Source: Zunongwangia profunda SM-A87
Lineage (GTDB): Bacteria; Bacteroidota; Bacteroidia; Flavobacteriales; Flavobacteriaceae
Assembly (NCBI RefSeq): GCF_000023465.1
Contig: NC_014041.1
Span: forward strand, 765,001-829,000
Direction: 5' to 3'
Length of the DNA stretch: 64,000 bases
The position numbers and the translations under genes were made by a program. Below the pieces are notes generated by a model. That model did not search any database and was not told where the DNA came from. It was given only the letters and a program-made list of their open reading frames with translations. Positions 52,662-62,071 of the stretch are shown here, piece by piece. How positions within the stretch are numbered: position 1 is the first letter of the stretch; each line of letters begins with the position of its first letter.

Positions 52662-53822
52662 ATGAAAAACCTATTTTACTTTTTTGCTATCCTATTGTTT
52701 TTTTGGAACTGCAAGCCAAATCGGACGCAATCTGATACCGCAATGTCTGATACCGCAACATTTGAAACTGAAAAACCTCGAAAGCTTAAAGATGCTTTAA
52801 ATGGCAAATTTTTAATGGGTACTGCTCTTAATGTACGCCAAATAGAAGGTTTTAATCCAGCCGAAATGGAGATTGTGAAAACGCATTTTAATTCCATTGT
52901 TGCAGAAAACTGCATGAAAAGTGGGCGTCTTGTGCCTCAAAAAGATCATTATAATTTTGATACTGCAGATAATTTTGTAAAGTTTGGAGAAGATAATAAT
53001 ATGGTGATTCATGGGCATACCCTGGTATGGCATTCTCAAACCCCACGCTGGTTCTTTAAAGATAAAGCAGGTAATGAAATCGATAAGGAAGAACTTAGCA
53101 GGCGTATCAAAGATCATATCAACACGGTGGTAAACCGTTATAAAGGGCGCATAAAAACCTGGGATGTAGTCAACGAAGCAGTCCTGGATGATGGCTCTTT
53201 ACGTAAAAGCAAGTTCTACAATTTACTGGGCGAAGATTTTATAAAAATAGCCTTTGAAACAGCTCATAAGGCAGATCCGGATGCTGAACTTTATTATAAC
53301 GATTATTCAACTTCTATTCCTAAAAAACGAGAAGGCATCGTACGGATGATTAAAAAGCTACAGGCACAGGGTGTACCTATTCATGGTGTAGGAATGCAGG
53401 GGCATGTAGGCTTGGACTATCCAGAACTGGAAGAATTTGAAAAGACGATTGAAGCTTTTTCGGCTCTTGGATTAAAAGTAGCGGTAACCGAATTTGATAT
53501 TACGGTGCTGCCTTCACCCTGGGAAAATCAGGGGGCAGAAATTTCAGCAAATTTTGAATATAAGGAACAAATGAATCCCTATCCTGATAAACTTCCCGAT
53601 TCGGTAAATACTGCTTTTAACGCGAGATGCCTCGATTTTTTTAAACTTTTTTTAAAGCACCAGGATAAATTGGAGAAGATCACGATGTGGGGCGTTAATG
53701 ATGATAATTCCTGGAGAAACAACTGGCCTGTAGGCGGACGTACCGACTATCCGTTATTATTTGATCGTAAAAACAGGCCTAAACCAATAGTTAATCATCT
53801 TGTAGATTTAGCTACACAATAA
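52662..53822 (+). CDS. GH10 endo-1,4-beta-xylanase
   Basis: A 386-aa single-domain GH10 enzyme. The leader ends FFWNC, a weak lipobox, so it is probably an exported lipoprotein. Catalytic residues are E172 (WDVVNEAV, acid/base) and E277 (VTEFDITV, nucleophile), with GHTLVWHSQTPRWF and the C-terminal WGVNDDNSWRNNWP that builds the -1 and -2 subsites. It has no CBM insert, unlike its neighbour, so it probably works on shorter oligosaccharides, perhaps in the periplasm (inference). It is the gene just upstream of the regulator. Confidence 0.94.
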   Translation: MKNLFYFFAILLFFWNCKPNRTQSDTAMSDTATFETEKPRKLKDALNGKFLMGTALNVRQIEGFNPAEMEIVKTHFNSIVAENCMKSGRLVPQKDHYNFDTADNFVKFGEDNNMVIHGHTLVWHSQTPRWFFKDKAGNEIDKEELSRRIKDHINTVVNRYKGRIKTWDVVNEAVLDDGSLRKSKFYNLLGEDFIKIAFETAHKADPDAELYYNDYSTSIPKKREGIVRMIKKLQAQGVPIHGVGMQGHVGLDYPELEEFEKTIEAFSALGLKVAVTEFDITVLPSPWENQGAEISANFEYKEQMNPYPDKLPDSVNTAFNARCLDFFKLFLKHQDKLEKITMWGVNDDNSWRNNWPVGGRTDYPLLFDRKNRPKPIVNHLVDLATQ

Positions 53823-54092
53823 TTTCCTCCAGACAATTCGGATCCTTCGGGTAAATCATTTTTAGTTTATATTATTTACTCATAATGGTCCGGTTGTCTT
53901 CTTAATAGTATTTTTTATAATTCTTGGTTTTTGGTAATTTAATAAATGACAGTTTATTTATTTGCTAAATTGTTTATTCTAAATAAAAATATTGAAGTAT
54001 AATTAAATTTTGTTAACTTGTAGTCGATGAAACTACAACTATAAGTTGTTTTCGGTTTTTAAGGTGATTTTTTAGTTTCAAACTTTTTTAAA
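53823..54092 (+). other. Intergenic region before the hybrid sensor
   Basis: A 270-base AT-rich gap. It contains a short dyad CAACTATAAGTTG (about 54038) near the start of the regulator gene. No exact TAnnTTTG box or terminator was found. Confidence 0.3.
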
Positions 54093-57000
54093 ATGAGGTT
54101 GTATGACAAACCCATTATCCAGTTATTTTCTTTCATAAGAGAATTTTTAATTCTTTTACTTGTTTACTTCACTCATTTTGCCGGGGAGGCACAGGTAGGT
54201 AAGCTTTTTACAACAGATTCAGAAATCTCCAGTAGTCTGATTAATCAAATTTACCAGGACAATAAAGGTTATTTGTGGATAGCTACTGAGGATGGATTAA
54301 ATAGATACGATGGTGCCAAGGTTACTATTTATAAGCAAAATGAGAGAGACTCTACATCAATTTTAAATAACTATGTAAAAAGTATATTTCAGGATAAAGC
54401 CGGTAGACTGTATTTCGGTTTTTTTAACGGACTGCAGTATTACGATTACGCTACTGAGGAGTTTCATTATATTCCTATTTATATTGGAGATCATTATTTA
54501 TATCGATCTCATGTTACCTCATTTGTACAAAGGCAGAATGGTGATATTCTCCTAACTACCTCTGGGCAGGGAATTCTTAAAATTGAAAAGGATGGAGAAG
54601 GTCTGGCAGCCATACAACTTCCTAATCTATTGCCAGATCAATATTTCGAAAAGATTTTTGAAGATGCTAATGGTGATCTATGGGTATTAAATCAATCACA
54701 TGGATTGTATAAGATTAATAGTAATAATCAGATAAAAACATATTTTAAGAATGGTGATCTTGAAACCTCTTTATCCTCTATCGAAGAGGGTGAAAACAAT
54801 GATCTATATGTAGGAAGTTTAACTCAAGGACTCTTTAAGTATAACCGTAAAAAAGATACATTTATACAGATAGGAGACTCCCAAAAGCTTCCTGTAAAAT
54901 CCTTGTCTGTAAATGCTAAGGCAGAGGTGATGGTGGGAACTGATGGAAAAGGACTTTGGTTATACGATCCAGCGACAAATAAGATACGGGAAAATGATTT
55001 TAGTATTGCCAATTTTGATTTTACAAAAACCAAGATTCACTCTATAATTCAGGATGATGCTAACAATTTTTGGTTAGGTATTTATCAGAAAGGGGCTTTA
55101 CTGGTTCCTGATAAGGCTAATAATTTTGATTATATTGGTTACCAGTCTGTCAAAAACAATATAATAGGATCTAATAGTATCACTTCGATCATTAGGGATA
55201 ATGAAGGTGTGTTATGGGTAGGAACAGATGGAGATGGATTGTATGGCATTAATAAAGATAAAGAACAAACACATCATATTGCAACGGAAAGAAAACAAGG
55301 TTCGGTTAGTGTGATGAGTTTGTTTGAAGACTCTAACAATCAGGTATGGGTAGGTACATATCTAAAAGGTCTCGCAAAACTAAATCGAAAAACAAACAAA
55401 CTCGATTTTATAAATGATTTTAAAGATGAGGAAGGCAATAGGATCGCGCGTATTTATGACATCATTGAAGACAAAGAACAAAACATCTGGATAGCTTCTT
55501 TAGGCTACGGCCTTTTTAAATACAATCTTGATAAAAAAATATTTGAAGACTATAACGTTTTAGATAATCAACAATCGGAAAGGATTCAAAATAGATGGAT
55601 TAATTGTCTTTTATATTCTAATACTAAAAAGCTGTATATAGGAACTTATGATGGACTAACTACTTTAGATATCCAAAAAAATACCTTTAAAAATAAAGAA
55701 GGAGAAGATCATATTTTACGAAACAAAATCATTTATAATCTTTTTGAGGATGAAAGTGATAATTTGTGGATAGGTACTTCTGAAGGTTTATATTTTAAAC
55801 CCAAAAATGATACAATTACAAAAGTTTACCATACTACAGATGGTTTGCCCAGCAACGTAATTTGCGCTATAGAACAAGATTTGGATAAAAACTTATGGAT
55901 AAGTACGAATCACGGAATAGCGAAGCTCGAAAAAAATACGGGAGAATTTAAAAACTATTATTTTAGAGATGGGCTTCAGGGGAATGAGTTTAATAAGAGT
56001 GCTTCATTTTTTGACGAGGAAGGGAAACTATACTTCGGCAATACCAATGGGGTTACTTATTTTCAACCTTCAGAAATAAAAGCATCGGGCAGCGAACTCG
56101 ATTTGAGGATTACCGGATTTTATATTCAGGATCAACCTATAAAAAAGGGAATGAAATCTGGTAAATTCTCGATTATAGATAAACCGATAATTGAAGCAGA
56201 TACTATTGAGCTGAATTATCGGGATAATGATTTTAGTATTGAATTTTCTTCTTTTACTTTCCGCCACCAGGAATGGATCACCTACGCTTATGCTTTAAAT
56301 TCGGAAAGATGGATAAAGTTACGGCCCGGCATAAATACCGTTACCTTTAATAATTTAGAGCCGGGTAATTATACTTTTAGAGTAAAGGCAAAAGATATTG
56401 ACGATTACTCGGGTGAAAAAGAATTAACGATAATTATTCATTCGCCATGGTATCTCTCCAGCTGGGCAAAAATTGGTTATTTTCTATTATTTATGGGGCT
56501 TACTTATGTAGTTATTCAAATCATTAAGAATAGACAAAGTACGAAGAAAAAGTTGTTGGAGCACAAGCATTCTGAGCAAATTAATGAAGCAAAACTGCAA
56601 TTTTTAACCAACATTTCACATGATTTAAAAACGCCAATTACTTTAATTATTAATCCGTTAAACAGGTTGATTAAAACCGATTTAAGTGAAGATCGGCAAA
56701 AATTATATAAGGTAATGGAGCGAAATTCAGAAAGAATGCTCCATCTTTTAAATCAGCTTATTAATGCTCGTAAATTTGATCAGGGAAAAATTGTATTGAA
56801 ATTCAGGAAAACCGAGATTATTAGTTTTATTAAAAATATTGTAGCTCTATTTGAAGATCAGATAGAGAGCAGGCGTATTGATTTTGAAATCCTTCATAGT
56901 GAAGAAGAACTATACGCTTATATCGATCCAAGACATTTTGATAAGGTTATTCAAAATCTTGTTTCTAATGCCATAAAGTTTAGTCCACATGGTGGTAGTA

Positions 57001-58163
57001 TACAGGTGAAGATTTGCACGAATGAACAATGGAATCGTTTTGAAATTTCGATTAAAGATAATGGTATTGGTATAAAAGAAAAAGACATCAAAAACATTTT
57101 TAATCGATTCTATCGAAGTTCAGGAGATAATCAAAGGCAGTTTGAAGGTACGGGTATAGGCTTGCATCTCACAAAATCTATAGCAGAACTTCATCATGGT
57201 ACGGTAAGCGCAAAAAATAATTCAGATCAGTCTGGTTGTACTTTTGTAATTACTGCTCCGCTGGGGAAAGATCATTTAAATGAAGACAATATTTTTTCAG
57301 AATCAGAAATTAGTATAGAAAATGTTTCTTATAGAGAAAGTGTTTCATATATCGCCCCTGAAGAAAACATAGAAGATGCAACTTCTAAAAAAGAAATCCC
57401 TACCATTTTTATTGTCGATGATGATGCAGAGATCAGGAATTATATTGCTTCCGAATTAAAAATCTCATATAATATTAAAACATTCTCCAGTGCGAAAACG
57501 GCTTTTCCTGAAGTAGCTAAAAATCCACCAGATTTAATAATTAGTGATGTTGTAATGCCTGAAATGGACGGTATTTCCTTTACTAGAAAAATCAAAAAAA
57601 ATATTTATATAAATCATGTTCCTGTTATCCTTTTAACCGGTAAAACTGATAGAGAAACCAATATCGAAGGTTTGGAAATTGGTGTAGATGCGTATATCAA
57701 TAAGCCTTTTAACATCGAGATTCTAAGGAAAACAGTAAGAAATCTAATTAAAAACAGGGTTTTACTAAAAAATACATATACCGGAAATCAATTACAGGAA
57801 GATAAGATTAAGAAAATAGAATTGAAATCTGGAGATCAGGTGCTCTTAGAAAAATTTATGGAGGTAGTGAATAAAAACATAAGTAATTCAGAGTTAAATG
57901 TCGAAATGCTGGCTGGAGGGCTAGGGATTAGCCGTGTTCATTTATACCGAAAATTAAAACAACTCACCAACCAGTCAGCCGGCGAATTGATTACAAATAT
58001 CAGACTTAAGCAGGCGGCAAATTTAATCATCTCAAGTACCACAAATATTTCTGAGGTTGCTTACGCTGTAGGTTTTACCAGTACATCAAAGTTCTCGACA
58101 AAGTTTAAGGATTTGTATGGAATGACACCAAGTAATTATCGTAAAAAACATTTACAGGTTTAG
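54093..58163 (+). CDS. Hybrid two-component system regulator (HTCS)
   Basis: A 1356-aa membrane sensor that combines all phosphorelay parts. A signal/TM region and two seven-bladed two-component propellers (repeats of GYLWIATEDGLNRYD type) cover residues ~35-690. A Y_Y_Y domain follows at about 710-785, a TM helix at about 791-813, a HisKA domain with H843 (NISHDLKTP), an HATPase with NLVSNAIKFS, DNGIGI and GTGIGL (~945-1065), a receiver with D1152 (ISDVVMPEMDG), and an AraC helix-turn-helix (~1255-1350). The periplasmic propellers bind oligosaccharides, and the AraC part activates the locus. It is the expected regulator of the xylan genes upstream. Confidence 0.96.
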   Translation: MRLYDKPIIQLFSFIREFLILLLVYFTHFAGEAQVGKLFTTDSEISSSLINQIYQDNKGYLWIATEDGLNRYDGAKVTIYKQNERDSTSILNNYVKSIFQDKAGRLYFGFFNGLQYYDYATEEFHYIPIYIGDHYLYRSHVTSFVQRQNGDILLTTSGQGILKIEKDGEGLAAIQLPNLLPDQYFEKIFEDANGDLWVLNQSHGLYKINSNNQIKTYFKNGDLETSLSSIEEGENNDLYVGSLTQGLFKYNRKKDTFIQIGDSQKLPVKSLSVNAKAEVMVGTDGKGLWLYDPATNKIRENDFSIANFDFTKTKIHSIIQDDANNFWLGIYQKGALLVPDKANNFDYIGYQSVKNNIIGSNSITSIIRDNEGVLWVGTDGDGLYGINKDKEQTHHIATERKQGSVSVMSLFEDSNNQVWVGTYLKGLAKLNRKTNKLDFINDFKDEEGNRIARIYDIIEDKEQNIWIASLGYGLFKYNLDKKIFEDYNVLDNQQSERIQNRWINCLLYSNTKKLYIGTYDGLTTLDIQKNTFKNKEGEDHILRNKIIYNLFEDESDNLWIGTSEGLYFKPKNDTITKVYHTTDGLPSNVICAIEQDLDKNLWISTNHGIAKLEKNTGEFKNYYFRDGLQGNEFNKSASFFDEEGKLYFGNTNGVTYFQPSEIKASGSELDLRITGFYIQDQPIKKGMKSGKFSIIDKPIIEADTIELNYRDNDFSIEFSSFTFRHQEWITYAYALNSERWIKLRPGINTVTFNNLEPGNYTFRVKAKDIDDYSGEKELTIIIHSPWYLSSWAKIGYFLLFMGLTYVVIQIIKNRQSTKKKLLEHKHSEQINEAKLQFLTNISHDLKTPITLIINPLNRLIKTDLSEDRQKLYKVMERNSERMLHLLNQLINARKFDQGKIVLKFRKTEIISFIKNIVALFEDQIESRRIDFEILHSEEELYAYIDPRHFDKVIQNLVSNAIKFSPHGGSIQVKICTNEQWNRFEISIKDNGIGIKEKDIKNIFNRFYRSSGDNQRQFEGTGIGLHLTKSIAELHHGTVSAKNNSDQSGCTFVITAPLGKDHLNEDNIFSESEISIENVSYRESVSYIAPEENIEDATSKKEIPTIFIVDDDAEIRNYIASELKISYNIKTFSSAKTAFPEVAKNPPDLIISDVVMPEMDGISFTRKIKKNIYINHVPVILLTGKTDRETNIEGLEIGVDAYINKPFNIEILRKTVRNLIKNRVLLKNTYTGNQLQEDKIKKIELKSGDQVLLEKFMEVVNKNISNSELNVEMLAGGLGISRVHLYRKLKQLTNQSAGELITNIRLKQAANLIISSTTNISEVAYAVGFTSTSKFSTKFKDLYGMTPSNYRKKHLQV

Positions 58164-58224
58164 AGAAGGTATAGCATTATTTTTCGATATTTTTAAGCAG
58201 AATTTTTTCAAATTTAAATAGACG

Positions 58225-59010
58225 ATGAATAAACTTTTACAAGGTGTCCTGGTTTTGTTAGTCATTGCAGGTGTGGTAATCTTTATGATCATAAAGAAGA
58301 AGAAAAAGAAAATCGATCCATTTCCGGCAAACTGGCATCTGTTACTTGTAGACCATGTAAAGTTTTATGCTGAATTGAATGCGGAGGAACAAAAAAGATT
58401 TCAGCAGCGTATCATGCTATTTCTAAGTGAAGTTTACATCGAGAGTGTATCTTTTCAATTAGAAGATCTGGATCGCTTATTGGTCGCTTCAAGTGCTGTT
58501 ATTCCGGTTTTCGGTTTTAAAAACTGGCGATACTCCAATCTAAGCACGGTAATTTTGTATCCGGATCATTTTGATAAAAATCTTATTTTCGAAAATAGTG
58601 GTGAAGATAAAATTGTGATGGGACTTGTAGGTAATGGCAGGTTTGAGCATCAAATGATTCTTTCTCGACGTGCCTTACATGAAGGTTTTGATAGGCATAA
58701 TGATCTTTTAAATACCGGGATTCATGAATTTGTTCACTTAATAGATAAAGTGGATGGAGTAACGGATGGTGTACCAGAACGATTGCTAAAACAGGCTTAT
58801 ATCATTCCGTGGCTTAAAATGGTACATAAGGAAATGGAAGCCATCAATGCACACAAATCAGATATTCGGAATTATGGTGGTACTAATGAAGCAGAATTTC
58901 TGGCGACGGCAAGTGAGTATTTCTTCGAAAATCCTGGTCTTATGCAACGTAAGCATCCCGATTTGTATAAGATGCTACACGATTGCTTTTTTCCCGATGA
59001 AAAAATTTAA
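58225..59010 (+). CDS. MtfA-like zinc metallopeptidase (M90 family)
   Basis: A 261-aa peptidase with an N-terminal membrane anchor (LLQGVLVLLVIAGVVIFMIIK) followed by a polybasic stretch. The zinc motif H167-E168-F-V-H171 (GIHEFVHLID) and the downstream NEAEFLATASEYFFENP that supplies the third ligand are as in E. coli MtfA, which regulates glucose transport by binding Mlc. The anchored form is common in Bacteroidetes. It is monocistronic, 61 bases after the sensor gene. Confidence 0.88.
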   Translation: MNKLLQGVLVLLVIAGVVIFMIIKKKKKKIDPFPANWHLLLVDHVKFYAELNAEEQKRFQQRIMLFLSEVYIESVSFQLEDLDRLLVASSAVIPVFGFKNWRYSNLSTVILYPDHFDKNLIFENSGEDKIVMGLVGNGRFEHQMILSRRALHEGFDRHNDLLNTGIHEFVHLIDKVDGVTDGVPERLLKQAYIIPWLKMVHKEMEAINAHKSDIRNYGGTNEAEFLATASEYFFENPGLMQRKHPDLYKMLHDCFFPDEKI

Positions 59011-59044
59011 GAAATCAGTTGCGAAGAGATTAGTGAGAATTGAC

Positions 59045-59065
59045 GACATCTATTAATTAGATGTC
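59045..59065 (+). terminator. Hairpin after the peptidase gene
   Basis: GACATCTA (59045-59052) and TAGATGTC (59058-59065) form a perfect 8-bp stem with loop TTAAT. The T-run begins only 10 bases later, so it is an imperfect intrinsic terminator. Confidence 0.5.
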
Positions 59066-59097
59066 TTAACACCTATTTTTTTAAAATCAACTATATT

Positions 59098-59136
59098 ATC
59101 GTAATATTGCAATAAAATTAATCGTAATATTGCGAT
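59098..59136 (+). promoter_or_regulatory. Twin ArsR-type operators
   Basis: ATCGTAATATTGCAAT (59098-59113) and ATCGTAATATTGCGAT (59121-59136) are two near-copies of an imperfect palindrome, with starts 23 bp apart, directly before the DUF6428 gene. Similar AT-rich palindromes precede ArsR-controlled arsenic operons of Bacteroidetes (from memory). A matching arsR gene is not in the window. Confidence 0.65.
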
Positions 59137-59151
59137 ATAAAATTATTATTG

Positions 59152-59637
59152 ATGAAATTGTCTGAAATAAAACACATTCTAAAGGAAAAGGAAACGATAG
59201 TTTTTGAGTTGCCTGATGGTCGTTTAGTGCCTTCCCATTTTCACGTCACTGAAATAGGTGGGATAGAAAAGAAATTTATTGATTGCGGGGGGACGCTTAG
59301 ATACGAGTCTAAGGCAAGCTTTCAATTGTGGGAAGCCAATGATTATGATCACCGTTTACATCCAGAGAAATTACTTTCGATTATAGAGCTTTCAGAAAAA
59401 GTTTTGCATTTAGATAAAGACTCAGAAATAGAGGTGGAATATCAGGGAAGTACTGTAGAGAAGTATGATCTTGCATTTGATGGAGATCATTTTTTACTGA
59501 TTAATAAATTTACCACCTGTCTTGCCCAGGATCAATGCGGGATTCCACAAAATACTTCAGTAAAAACTAAAAAGAGTTTAAAAAGCCTTACCGCTAGCGC
59601 AAATAATTCTTGTACGCCTGGATCTGGATGTTGTTAA
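59152..59637 (+). CDS. DUF6428-family protein of the arsenic operon
   Basis: A 161-aa soluble protein of the DUF6428 type, found in flavobacterial ars operons. It has LPDGRLVPSHFHVTEIGGI, the cysteine in KKFIDCGGTLRYES, and KFTTCLAQDQCGI, and ends in CTPGSGCC. The many cysteines suggest thiol or metalloid binding. The ATG at 59152 is preferred over TTG 59149. It is the first gene after the twin operators and 17 bases upstream of the arsenate reductase-like gene. Biochemical role not established. Confidence 0.8.
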   Translation: MKLSEIKHILKEKETIVFELPDGRLVPSHFHVTEIGGIEKKFIDCGGTLRYESKASFQLWEANDYDHRLHPEKLLSIIELSEKVLHLDKDSEIEVEYQGSTVEKYDLAFDGDHFLLINKFTTCLAQDQCGIPQNTSVKTKKSLKSLTASANNSCTPGSGCC

Positions 59638-59654
59638 ATTTAATTTACTAAGAG

Positions 59655-60275
59655 ATGTATCGTTCTATTCAACAATTTATTGAAAATTTAGACATCACTA
59701 AAATTAGTGAAGATCGTAAAATAAACTTAGAAGATTTTATTGGTTTTATTGCTCAAAAGCTTAAAAGTAAAGAAACGGTTAACCTTAATTTTATCTGTAC
59801 ACATAATTCCAGGAGAAGTCATTTTTCGCAGATATGGGCTCAAACCATAGCCGAATTTTTAGGGATTAAAACTATTAAATCGTATTCTGGCGGAACTGAG
59901 GCTACAGCGGTATATCCTTCCGTATTAAAAGCTTTTCAAAGTGTAGGTTTTTCTTTAGGGCGGCTTTCAGAGAATGAAAACCCAGTATCATTTTTAAAGT
60001 ATGCAGACGATGCTCCGCCGATTGTATGTTTCTCTAAGGTTTACGATCATCCCTTTAATCCAAAGACCAATTTTGCAGCGGTAATGACCTGCTCGCAGGC
60101 CAATGAAGCCTGTCCCTTTGTTCCCGGAGCTGAAGCCCGAATCTCTTTTACGTTTGAAGACCCTAAAATAAGTGATGGTACACCACGGGAACTAGAGAAA
60201 TATCAGGAGAAAAGTAAAGAAATCGCTACAGACCTTCTTTATGTATTCAGCAAAGCAAAAGAACTTTCAAAGTAA
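59655..60275 (+). CDS. Arsenate reductase-like low-molecular-weight phosphatase
   Basis: A 206-aa protein of the LMW-PTP/arsenate reductase fold. The P-loop C48-x5-R54 lies in FICTHNSRRSHFSQIW. Further conserved blocks are KSYSGGTEATAVYPSVLKAF and MTCSQANEACPFVPGAE, the latter with two more cysteines for a disulphide relay as in thioredoxin-linked ArsC. It should reduce arsenate to arsenite for export by the Acr3 gene just downstream (3-base gap). Confidence 0.88.
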   Translation: MYRSIQQFIENLDITKISEDRKINLEDFIGFIAQKLKSKETVNLNFICTHNSRRSHFSQIWAQTIAEFLGIKTIKSYSGGTEATAVYPSVLKAFQSVGFSLGRLSENENPVSFLKYADDAPPIVCFSKVYDHPFNPKTNFAAVMTCSQANEACPFVPGAEARISFTFEDPKISDGTPRELEKYQEKSKEIATDLLYVFSKAKELSK

Positions 60276-60278
60276 TAA

Positions 60279-61331
60279 ATGATGAAAAAGAAACTGAGTT
60301 TCCTGGACAGTTATCTTACACTATGGATTTTTATTGCCATGGCAGTAGGGGTAGGCTTGGGGTATTATTTTCCTGCTGTGCCCAAATTTATAAATTCCTA
60401 CAGCTCTGGATCTACTAATATTCCTATTGCTATAGGACTAATTTTAATGATGTACCCTCCATTAGCCAAAGTAGATTATAAAATGCTTCCCACGGTGTTT
60501 CATAATGTAAAGGTGCTAAGCATATCTGTGGTTTTAAACTGGATTATTGGTCCCATTTTAATGTTTTTCCTGGCACTTTTATTTTTGGGAGATCATCCTG
60601 AATATATGACCGGCCTAATTTTGATAGGTCTTGCACGTTGTATCGCCATGGTTTTAGTGTGGAACGATCTTGCCGGGGGAAGTAAGGAATATGGAGCAGG
60701 ACTGGTAGCACTAAACAGTATATTTCAGGTTTTTGGCTATTCTTTTTATGCCTGGTTATTTATTACAAAACTTCCGCCGTACTTTGGGTATCAGGGAAGC
60801 ATAGTCGATATTTCTATAGCAACTATTGCAGAGAGTGTGGCGATTTATTTGGGTATTCCTTTTTTAATGGGAATTGCAAGTAGGTTACTTTTCGTGAAAC
60901 TAAAAGGGGAAAAATGGTATACAGAAAAATTTATTCCCAAAATATCCAAAATCACATTAATCGCCCTACTTCTTACCATTGTGGTGATGTTTAGTTTAAA
61001 AGGAAATTTAATTGTAGAAATACCTAAGGACGTTGTATTTATTGCTATTCCTTTGTTGATTTATTTTGCTTTGATGTTTTTAATCGGATTTATAGCCAGT
61101 AAGTGGGCAGGAGCAAAATATGATGAAAATGCTGCAATTTCTTTTACCGCAGCAGGGAATAATTTTGAGCTTGCCATAGCAGTAGCTATAGCAGTATTTG
61201 GATTAAACTCTGGGCAGGCTTTTGTGGGGATCGTAGGACCCTTAATAGAGGTACCGGCACTTATCCTTTTAGTAAGAGTCTCTTTTTGGCTTCGTACGAA
61301 ATTTTACGCTAAGCCATCAAGACATTATTAG
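60279..61331 (+). CDS. Arsenite efflux transporter Acr3
   Basis: A 350-aa inner-membrane transporter of the ACR3/BASS superfamily with ten TM segments. The family cysteine motif is visible in [20 protein letters not shown] (TM4), and the E-rich TM9 block in [18 protein letters not shown]. It exports arsenite. It is the last gene of the operon. A second ATG at 60282 is an alternative start. Confidence 0.94.
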   Translation: MMKKKLSFLDSYLTLWIFIAMAVGVGLGYYFPAVPKFINSYSSGSTNIPIAIGLILMMYPPLAKVDYKMLPTVFHNVKVLSISVVLNWIIGPILMFFLALLFLGDHPEYMTGLILIGLARCIAMVLVWNDLAGGSKEYGAGLVALNSIFQVFGYSFYAWLFITKLPPYFGYQGSIVDISIATIAESVAIYLGIPFLMGIASRLLFVKLKGEKWYTEKFIPKISKITLIALLLTIVVMFSLKGNLIVEIPKDVVFIAIPLLIYFALMFLIGFIASKWAGAKYDENAAISFTAAGNNFELAIAVAIAVFGLNSGQAFVGIVGPLIEVPALILLVRVSFWLRTKFYAKPSRHY

Positions 61332-61422
61332 TCGATATTAGAGGAATTTTGATTCAATTTTAACCTAATATTAGATTGACGGTATTTTTTCTTTTATACC
61401 TTTAAAATAAAGCCAGAAAATT

Positions 61423-62028
61423 ATGAATGAAGATTACCAAAAAGGATTAATCCTGAATATTCCTGTAAAATTACCTTATGCTGTTTTAGAAAAGGTGATC
61501 GAAGAGAAATTACAGGAAGATGATGGGGAGGAAAATGGAATGGCAGAATATGCCGAGGTGAAATTTGCCTGGTTAGAAAAAAATCCTGAAGTTGATTACG
61601 ATATCACGCTGGGTTTACGATTAAAGGCTAAAACATTTTTATTTAAAAATAAAGAATTAGAGCTTAAAATTCACCTTAAGTTTAATTTTGATCCGGTAAC
61701 CAATCAATTTTCGCTTGAAGATTACGAAGCTGTAGGTGAGAATCAGAATAGAATAATGAATAAGATTGTTCAGGTAATTTTGAATAAATTTCTTCAGAAA
61801 AAAGTATTACAGAAATCCCGGCAAAACCTTTCAGAAAAATTAAAGCAGGAACTAGATAAAATCAATACCAAGCTTAGAGAGAATGATCAACCGGCTGAAG
61901 GATTACTGGTGGATGCGCAGCTCGATCAGCTTAACATATCTCATTTTGAATTCGCGCCGCAAGAAGTTTATATTTACTTAAGTCTTACTGGTGAGGCCGC
62001 CATGGAAGTGACAAAAATACCGGAATAA
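61423..62028 (+). CDS. Hypothetical protein, DUF4403-like segment
   Basis: A 201-aa soluble protein with no signal peptide. Alternating amphipathic strands (VKLPYAVLEKVIEEKLQ, DYDITLGLRLKAKTFLF, LELKIHLKFNFDP) and a helical stretch with many Lys/Gln (VLQKSRQNLSEKLKQELDKI) resemble one half of DUF4403-type lipid-binding-like proteins. It ends with LDQLNISHFEFAPQEVYIYL. It lies 91 bases after acr3 and need not belong to that operon. Function unknown. Confidence 0.5.
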   Translation: MNEDYQKGLILNIPVKLPYAVLEKVIEEKLQEDDGEENGMAEYAEVKFAWLEKNPEVDYDITLGLRLKAKTFLFKNKELELKIHLKFNFDPVTNQFSLEDYEAVGENQNRIMNKIVQVILNKFLQKKVLQKSRQNLSEKLKQELDKINTKLRENDQPAEGLLVDAQLDQLNISHFEFAPQEVYIYLSLTGEAAMEVTKIPE

Positions 62029-62071
62029 AGATTTCTTGAGGAACTAACTTTAAACGATCAAACTTTAAACT

